6,739 bases of DNA from contig JAFAUV010000322.1 in the NCBI GenBank assembly GCA_019243075.1, positions 1-6,739 of the forward strand, read 5' to 3'. The stretch is from Bradyrhizobium sp. Its GTDB lineage: Bacteria; Pseudomonadota; Alphaproteobacteria; Rhizobiales; Xanthobacteraceae. A program made the position numbers and the translations under genes. The notes under the pieces are model-generated. The model was not told where the DNA came from and did no database searches. It saw nothing but the letters and a program-made list of their open reading frames with translations. Positions 1 through 4,186 of this stretch are shown one piece after another (the stretch's first letter is position 1; each line of letters begins with the position of its first letter).

Positions 1-2213
1 TTCTCGGGATGATTTGGCAGGAACGGCGCGAGATGCGCCTTCACGCCGATCGGGCCCATGCCCGGTCCGCCGCCGCCATGAGGGATGCAGAAGGTCTTGT
101 GCAAGTTGAGATGGCTGACATCGGCGCCATAATCGCCCGGCCGCGCGAGCGCGACCTGCGCGTTCAAATTGGCGCCGTCGAGATAGACCTGCCCGCCATG
201 GGCGTGAACGATGTCGCAGATCTCCCTGATATGCTCCTCGAACACGCCATGCGTCGAGGGATAGGTGATCATGATCGCGGCGAGATCGCCAGAATGCTTC
301 TCCGCCTTGGCGCGCAGATCATCGACATCGACATTGCCGCCGGCATCGCAGGCGACCACCACCACATCCATGCCGGCCATCGCGGCCGATGCCGGATTGG
401 TGCCGTGGGCGGACGACGGGATCAGGCACACCTTGCGATGCGATTGCCCGGCCGCGGCGTGATAGGCGCGGATCGCGAGCAGGCCGGCATATTCGCCCTG
501 CGCGCCGGAATTCGGCTGCAGCGAGATCGCGTCGTAGCCGGTGATGTCGCACAGCCATTTTTCCAGCCGCGCAAACAGCGCGTGATAGCCTTGAGCCTGC
601 TCGCGCGGCGCGAACGGATGCAGCGTCGCGAAGGCCGGCCAGGTCAGCGGGATCATCTCTGATGTGGCGTTCAGCTTCATGGTGCAGGAGCCGAGCGGGA
701 TCATGGCTCGGTCGAGCGCGAGGTCGCGGTCACTGAGCCTGCGCATATAGCGCAGCATCTCGGTTTCGGAACGGTGCGCATGGAACACCGGATGGGTGAG
801 GAAACGGCCGGCGCGCTTCAAGTCGGCCGGCAGCGCTTCGCGCGTGTCCATTTCGACCTCGGCATAGGAAAGTTTGCCGCCAAAGGCGCGCCACACCGCC
901 TCGACCACCGCCGGCGTGGTGGTTTCGTCGAGCGCGATGCGAAGCGTCGTGGCGCCCTTTCCGGCGCCCTTGCCGAGATTGATGCTTTCGCCGAGCGCGC
1001 GCCCAACGATCTCCTCGCGCTTGGTGCCCGGCTCGACCGTCACGGTGTCAAAGAACGCCTCGCTCGCCAGCGCGAAGCCGAGCTTGCGCAACCCGGCCGC
1101 CAGCACGGCCGTGCGGCGATGCACGTTGCGCGCAATCTGCATCAGCCCTTCGGGACCGTGATAGACGGCGTACATCGATGCGATCACGGCGAGCAACACC
1201 TGAGCGGTGCAGATGTTGGAGGTCGCCTTTTCGCGGCGGATGTGCTGCTCGCGCGTCTGCAGCGCCAGCCGATAGGCCGGGTTTCCGCGCGCATCGACCG
1301 ACAAGCCGACGATGCGGCCGGGCAGGGAGCGCTTCAGCGCATCGCGCACTGCCATATAGGCCGCATGCGGCCCGCCGTATCCCATCGGCACGCCAAAGCG
1401 CTGGGCCGATCCGATCGCGATGTCGGCGCCGAGCTCTCCGGGCGATGCCAGCAGCGTCAGCGCCAGCAAATCGGCCGCGACGGTCGCGAGCGCGCCTTTT
1501 TCGCGCAGGATCGCGATCGCGGGCCTGAGGTCACGCACCGCGCCGGACGATCCCGGATATTGCAGGAGACCGCCGAACACGTCCGCCCTGGCCAGGTCGG
1601 TCAAGGGATCGCCGACGACAAGGGTCCAGCCCAGCGGCTCGGCGCGGGTGCGCAGCACCGCGAGCGTCTGCGGGTGCACATCGCGATCGACAAAGAACGA
1701 TTTCGACTTCGCCGGCGCCGCGCGTTCGGCGAGCGCCATCGCCTCCGCCGCCGCCGTCGCTTCATCGAGCAGCGAGGCGTTGGCGACGTCGAGCCCGGTG
1801 AGATCGCAGATCATGGTCTGGAAGTTGAACAGCGCTTCCAGCCGGCCCTGGCTGATCTCCGGTTGATAGGGCGTATAGGCGGTGTACCAGGCGGGATTTT
1901 CGAGAATGTTGCGCTGGATCACCGCGGGCAGGATCGTGCCGGAATAGCCCTGGCCGATCAGCGAGGTGAAGAGCCGGTTCTGCGCCGCAAGCTCGCCCAT
2001 ATGCGTCAGGGCCTCGATTTCGCTCAAGCCGCCGCCCAGATCGAGCGGCGCCTTCTGCCGGATCGAGCCCGGCAGCGTCTCGCCCATGAGATCGGAAAGC
2101 GATTTTGCGCCGACCGTCTCCAGCATGCTGGCGACATCGTCGGGCGAGGGGCCGATATGACGGCGCACGAAGGAGCCGGCAGCTTCGCAGGCGGGTTTGA
2201 AGGGTGCATTCAT
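1..2213 (-). CDS. gcvP: Glycine dehydrogenase (decarboxylating), P-protein of the glycine cleavage system; C-terminus cut by window edge
   Basis: The P-protein uses pyridoxal phosphate to decarboxylate glycine and passes the aminomethyl group to the lipoyl arm of GcvH, in the cytoplasm. The visible 737 residues begin MNAPFKPACEAAGSFVRRHIGP, with the RHIGP/DVASML opening typical of the family. Conserved blocks follow in order: TPYQPEISQGRLE (about residues 115-130), ATSNICTAQ (about 330), PLGSCTMKLN (about 500), LQPNSGAQGEY (about 565), SSAHGTNPASA (about 600), YPSTHGVFEE (about 650), LDGANLNAQ (about 675) and HLNLHKTFCIPHGGGGPG. The PLP-binding lysine is Lys706 in LHKTF, followed by the glycine-rich loop. 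Family members have about 950 residues, so roughly 210 C-terminal residues lie beyond the window. It is the single-chain form, not the split gcvPA/gcvPB form. The ATG is preceded by AGAGGGA with a 7-nt spacer, 15 nt after the gcvH stop. No frameshift is seen. Confidence 0.97.
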   Translation of the reverse strand, partial: MNAPFKPACEAAGSFVRRHIGPSPDDVASMLETVGAKSLSDLMGETLPGSIRQKAPLDLGGGLSEIEALTHMGELAAQNRLFTSLIGQGYSGTILPAVIQRNILENPAWYTAYTPYQPEISQGRLEALFNFQTMICDLTGLDVANASLLDEATAAAEAMALAERAAPAKSKSFFVDRDVHPQTLAVLRTRAEPLGWTLVVGDPLTDLARADVFGGLLQYPGSSGAVRDLRPAIAILREKGALATVAADLLALTLLASPGELGADIAIGSAQRFGVPMGYGGPHAAYMAVRDALKRSLPGRIVGLSVDARGNPAYRLALQTREQHIRREKATSNICTAQVLLAVIASMYAVYHGPEGLMQIARNVHRRTAVLAAGLRKLGFALASEAFFDTVTVEPGTKREEIVGRALGESINLGKGAGKGATTLRIALDETTTPAVVEAVWRAFGGKLSYAEVEMDTREALPADLKRAGRFLTHPVFHAHRSETEMLRYMRRLSDRDLALDRAMIPLGSCTMKLNATSEMIPLTWPAFATLHPFAPREQAQGYHALFARLEKWLCDITGYDAISLQPNSGAQGEYAGLLAIRAYHAAAGQSHRKVCLIPSSAHGTNPASAAMAGMDVVVVACDAGGNVDVDDLRAKAEKHSGDLAAIMITYPSTHGVFEEHIREICDIVHAHGGQVYLDGANLNAQVALARPGDYGADVSHLNLHKTFCIPHGGGGPGMGPIGVKAHLAPFLPNHPE

Positions 2214-2228
2214 GACGTTTTCCCTCTG

Positions 2229-2594
2229 TCAGGCCGTATGCGCGGCGTAGGCGGTCTCATCCATCAACCCGCCGAGCTCACCCCGGTCCGCAATCTTCAG
2301 CTTGAAGAACCAGGCCTTGCCGGCCGCGTCGGAATTGACCAGCGCCGGCTCCGCCGTGATCGCATCATTCACCTCGAGCACTTCGCCCGAGATCGGCGCA
2401 TAGACATCGGAAGCGGCCTTGACGGACTCGACGACCGCGGCAGGCTCGGCCTTCTTGAGCGCGCGTCCGACCTTCGGCAGCTCGATGAACACGACATCGC
2501 CGAGCTGCGACTGCGCATAGTCGGTGATCCCGATCGTGGCGACATCGCCCTCGATGCGCAGCCATTCATGATCGGATGTGAACAGGATGGTCAT
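2229..2594 (-). CDS. gcvH: Glycine cleavage system H protein (lipoyl carrier)
   Basis: GcvH is the small shuttle protein whose lipoylated lysine carries the aminomethyl intermediate from GcvP to GcvT and is then reoxidised by dihydrolipoamide dehydrogenase. The product is 121 residues, a normal length for the family (about 120-130). The opening SDHEWLRIEGDVATIGITDYAQSQLGDVVFIELP is classic GcvH. The lipoylation site is Lys59 in VVESVKAASDVYAPISGEV, and the C-terminal half keeps the NSDAAGKAWFFKLK block. The ATG at 2594 lies 10 nt after the gcvT stop, and its Shine-Dalgarno AAGGG (2601-2605, 6-nt spacer) touches the gcvT TGA, which suggests translational coupling. It sits between gcvT and gcvP in the usual T-H-P order and is expected to be controlled by the riboswitch upstream of gcvT. 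Confidence 0.98.
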   Translation of the reverse strand: MTILFTSDHEWLRIEGDVATIGITDYAQSQLGDVVFIELPKVGRALKKAEPAAVVESVKAASDVYAPISGEVLEVNDAITAEPALVNSDAAGKAWFFKLKIADRGELGGLMDETAYAAHTA

Positions 2595-2604
2595 GGGGTT
2601 CCCT

Positions 2605-3753
2605 TCAGCGCTTGTAGGTATTGGGGACGAACGGGGTGGGAGCGACCATCAGCGGCAGCCGCTGGCCGCGCACCTGGGCGAAGACGCGATGGCCGATGCT
2701 TGCGAGCGGGGTAGCTACGTAGCCCATCGCGACCGGCGCGTTCAGCGTCGGACCAAAGCCGCCGGAAGTGACCGTGCCGATCTCTACGGTCGAATTGCTG
2801 TCGGCAAACAGCGGCGCGCCTTCGCGCACCGGCGCGCGGCCTTCCGGCTTCAGGCCGACGCGGCGGCGCGGCGCGCCGTCGGACAATTGCGCGAGAATTG
2901 TTTCGGCGCCGAGGAAACCGCCGGCTCGCTGCCCGCCGGCACGCCGGCTCTTCTGCACCGACCATTCCAGCGCGGCTTCGACCGGGGTGGTCGAGCTGTC
3001 GATATCGTGGCCGTAGAGGCAAAGCCCGGCCTCGAGGCGGAGGCTGTCGCGCGCGCCGAGCCCGATCGGCAGCACATCGCCATCTTCGAGCAGCAGTCTT
3101 GCCAGCCGCTCGGCCTCCTCGGACGGCACTGAAATCTCGTAACCGTCTTCGCCCGTGTAGCCCGAGCGCGAGACAAAGCACTCGATCCCAGCGACTTGGC
3201 GAGGCCCGGCATCCATGAACCGCATCGCCGGCGTCTCTGCACAATATTTCGCCAGCACAGTCTCCGCCTTCGGTCCCTGCAGCGCCAGCAGCGCGCGATT
3301 GGACAGCGGCTCGATCTCGCAAGCCTCGGAAAGGTGCTCGCGCAGGTGCGCCTCGTCCGCGTTCTTGCAGGCGGCGTTCACGACCAGAAACAGATGGTCG
3401 CCGAAATTCGCGACCATCAGATCGTCGAGAATGCCGCCGTCCACATTGGTGAATTGGGCATAGCGCTGCCGGCCTGCGGGCAGGGCCAGAATGTCCTGCG
3501 GCACGAGCTGCTCCAGCGCCAGCGCCGCATCCTCCGGTGCGCCGGAGCGCGCCCGCAGCACGAACTGGCCCATATGGGAGACGTCGAACAGGCCGGCGTT
3601 GCGACGGGTATGGAGGTGTTCCTTCAACACGCCCGCGGCATATTGCACGGGCATCTCATAGCCCGCGAACGGCACCACCCTGGCGCCGAGCGCCACGTGC
3701 AGGTCGTGGAGGGGAGTGCGTTTCAGGTCCGACTGGTCATCACGCGCAAGCAT
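2605..3753 (-). CDS. gcvT: Aminomethyltransferase, T-protein of the glycine cleavage system
   Basis: GcvT releases ammonia from the aminomethyl group on lipoyl-GcvH and transfers the one-carbon unit to tetrahydrofolate, giving 5,10-methylene-THF. The 382-residue product starts MLARDDQSDLKRTPLHDLH. Family blocks are intact: GYEMPVQY (31-38), RNAGLFDVSHMGQ (51-63), NVDGGILDDLMV (103-114) with the conserved Asp pair at 110-111, SGYTGEDGYEIS (197-208), GLGARDSLRLEAGLCLYGHDID (231-252), the C-terminal barrel with VTSGGFGPTLNAPVAMGYV (328-346) and the ending PTPFVPNTYKR. The frame stays open upstream to an ATG at 3810, but that start would translate the last strand of the riboswitch and add 19 residues the family lacks. 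The ATG at 3753 has a good Shine-Dalgarno 6 nt upstream. A GTG directly before it (3756) is a minor alternative. It is the first gene of the operon. Confidence 0.98.
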   Translation of the reverse strand: MLARDDQSDLKRTPLHDLHVALGARVVPFAGYEMPVQYAAGVLKEHLHTRRNAGLFDVSHMGQFVLRARSGAPEDAALALEQLVPQDILALPAGRQRYAQFTNVDGGILDDLMVANFGDHLFLVVNAACKNADEAHLREHLSEACEIEPLSNRALLALQGPKAETVLAKYCAETPAMRFMDAGPRQVAGIECFVSRSGYTGEDGYEISVPSEEAERLARLLLEDGDVLPIGLGARDSLRLEAGLCLYGHDIDSSTTPVEAALEWSVQKSRRAGGQRAGGFLGAETILAQLSDGAPRRRVGLKPEGRAPVREGAPLFADSNSTVEIGTVTSGGFGPTLNAPVAMGYVATPLASIGHRVFAQVRGQRLPLMVAPTPFVPNTYKR

Positions 3754-3759
3754 CACGGG

Positions 3760-3767
3760 CCCTCTTT
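3760..3767 (-). promoter_or_regulatory. Shine-Dalgarno sequence of gcvT
   Basis: The minus strand reads AAAGAGGG, with 6 nt (CCCGTG) between it and the ATG at 3753. It is the only strong ribosome binding site near the gcvT amino terminus and decides the start against the in-frame ATG at 3810, which lies in riboswitch structure. The sequence continues as GAGGGCCC, which matters for possible masking by upstream RNA. Confidence 0.85.
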
Positions 3768-3807
3768 GGGTCACCGGGACCATTCCCGGAAAAACCCATC
3801 GAAGCCC
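3768..3807 (-). promoter_or_regulatory. Probable expression platform between glycine aptamer II and the gcvT ribosome binding site
   Basis: These 40 nt link aptamer II to the Shine-Dalgarno. On the minus strand the order is GGGGCTTC (3801-3808, beginning in the last P1 base), a run of five T (3790-3794), a perfect 6-bp hairpin CCGGGA/TCCCGG with loop ATGG (arms 3784-3789 and 3774-3779), then TGACCC. GGGT just before the T run can pair with ACCC just after the hairpin to extend it through an internal loop. The hairpin is not followed by a T-tract, so I see no intrinsic terminator. Control of translation initiation is the more natural reading, but the mechanism is inferred. Confidence 0.5.
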
Positions 3808-3889
3808 CATCTGTCGCTGTGCCTGAGAGTATTATCCCGTCGGCGGGCGCCGTCGGCCTGTTACGGCCCTCGGCGCCTCTTTCCAGATG
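3808..3889 (-). promoter_or_regulatory. Glycine aptamer II (gene-proximal)
   Basis: P1 is a perfect 6-bp helix, CATCTG (3884-3889) with CAGATG (3808-3813). A long stem follows: GGCGCCG (3871-3877) with CGGCGCC (3846-3852), topped by GGCC/GGCC (3865-3868 with 3855-3858) and a GTAACA loop. The conserved GACGGGATAATACTCTCAGGC strand is present. Two places differ from aptamer I: the P2 strand is GAAAG rather than GAGAG, leaving an A-C mismatch against CTCTC, and the strand after CAGGC reads ACAGCGAC instead of AAAAGGAC. The overall fold is clear, while glycine affinity may be altered. Confidence 0.9.
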
Positions 3890-3897
3890 CTGTCCTC

Positions 3898-3980
3898 GCC
3901 ACGCGGTCCTTTTGCCTGAGAGTTTCCGGGGCGGTTGCTCCTTCGGCGCCGGCGGTTTGGCCGGTCTCTCCCGACGTGGC
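3898..3980 (-). promoter_or_regulatory. Glycine aptamer I (promoter-proximal)
   Basis: P1 is a perfect 6-bp helix, GCCACG (3975-3980) with CGTGGC (3898-3903). P2 is the canonical GAGAG (3966-3970) with CTCTC (3918-3922), five Watson-Crick pairs. Between them lies GGCGCCGAAGGAGCAACCGCC, split here only for description: the GCCGAAGGAGCAA block is the conserved core. The 3' side reads CTCTCAGGCAAAAGGAC, the canonical glycine-aptamer sequence. This aptamer matches the class consensus closely and is probably binding-competent. Confidence 0.94.
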
Positions 3981-3998
3981 TGTCTTGAACAGATAGGA

Positions 3999-4027
3999 GA
4001 AAAACACGACGTTACCAGGACTGTCAA
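3999..4027 (-). promoter_or_regulatory. Candidate promoter of the gcvTHP operon
   Basis: A perfect -35 hexamer TTGACA lies at 4022-4027 on the minus strand. A 17-nt spacer leads to TTTTTC (3999-4004), a poor -10 match (2 of 6). If used, transcription would begin near 3992, just where the first strand of the riboswitch P0 helix starts, which supports the position. A CTATCT sequence a few bases further down is too distant (25-nt spacer) to be a standard -10. The weak -10 suggests either an activator or that the true -10 is not consensus-like. Confidence 0.4.
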
Positions 4028-4060
4028 CGCAGCCGCAGCCTCTATCAACCGGGTTTAGCG

Positions 4061-4070
4061 TGCCGCGGCA
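4061..4070. repeat. Perfect 10-bp palindrome TGCCGCGGCA
   Basis: TGCCGCGGCA is its own reverse complement. It lies between the two candidate promoters, upstream of both. In GC-rich DNA a short palindrome of this type can occur by chance, and I do not recognise it as a known operator. Confidence 0.4.
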
Positions 4071-4091
4071 AGTGCATGATCTGGCTGCACT
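4071..4091. repeat. 6-bp inverted repeat AGTGCA/TGCACT with 9-nt spacer
   Basis: AGTGCA (4071-4076) is repeated inverted as TGCACT (4086-4091), directly next to the palindrome at 4061-4070 and a few bases before the candidate alaS -35. The 15-nt centre-to-centre spacing of the arms is compatible with a dimeric regulator half-site pair or with a simple hairpin. No function is assigned. Confidence 0.35.
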
Positions 4092-4095
4092 GTTT

Positions 4096-4124
4096 CTGGA
4101 CACTATGGCGGCCCTCCTCTAAAA
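4096..4124 (+). promoter_or_regulatory. Candidate promoter of alaS
   Basis: CTGGAC (4096-4101), a 17-nt spacer, and CTAAAA (4119-4124) match the alphaproteobacterial housekeeping pattern CTTGAC-N17-CTATAT at 5 of 6 and 4 of 6 positions. Transcription would start near 4131, giving a 5' untranslated region of about 55 nt. The call rests on motif similarity and exact spacing only. Confidence 0.42.
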
Positions 4125-4126
4125 GC

Positions 4127-4139
4127 GTTCCGCCGGAAC
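4127..4139. repeat. 13-bp near-perfect palindrome GTTCCG-C-CGGAAC
   Basis: Two perfect 6-bp arms, GTTCCG (4127-4132) and CGGAAC (4134-4139), flank a single C. It covers the predicted alaS transcription start, where a bound repressor would block initiation. As RNA the single-base centre would force opening of inner pairs to make a loop, so a DNA operator is more natural than a stem-loop. No regulator is identified. It is not followed by a T-run, so it is not a terminator. Confidence 0.45.
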
Positions 4140-4186
4140 AGGCAGTGTTTTTACGGCCCATCGGCCAACTTCCCGATTGGATGAAC

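Larger units (their letters stand above)
3808..3992 (-). promoter_or_regulatory. Tandem (two-aptamer) glycine riboswitch, whole element
   Basis: Two glycine aptamers lie head to tail in the gcvT leader, joined by a short linker. Each has the family signature: a GGAGAG or GGAAAG strand, a GCCGA-containing stem region, and the highly conserved ACTCTCAGGC strand (minus-strand positions around 3914-3924 for aptamer I and 3821-3831 for aptamer II), each closed by a perfect P1 helix. The glycine riboswitch class typically sits before gcv operons and in most cases switches expression on when glycine is abundant, so surplus glycine is burned for one-carbon units. Placement directly before gcvT on the same strand matches this role. 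The 5' end is set at 3992 to include the leader strand of the predicted P0 helix. Confidence 0.96.

Noticed and set aside
9..662. A 217-codon plus-strand open frame at the left edge
   Set aside because: It is antisense to the conserved PLP-binding half of gcvP, including Lys706. The composition is Arg/Ala-rich with no domain seen.
774..2714. A 646-codon open frame on the plus strand, antisense to gcvP and gcvH and entering gcvT
   Set aside because: It is a shadow of GC-rich codon use in the real genes opposite. Its translation is rich in Arg, Gly, Ala, His and Asp with no recognisable domain, and it crosses gene boundaries on the other strand, where gcvP and gcvH have clear catalytic motifs.
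3774..3794. Hairpin CCGGGA/TCCCGG considered as an intrinsic terminator
   Set aside because: On the transcribed (minus) strand the T-run precedes the hairpin and TGACCC follows it. On the plus strand it is followed by A residues. Neither orientation gives a stem followed by a T-tract.
4125..4186. alaS leader examined for a T-box or attenuator
   Set aside because: No T-box consensus, no leader peptide with alanine runs, and no terminator-like stem with a T-tract could be seen in the short leader.
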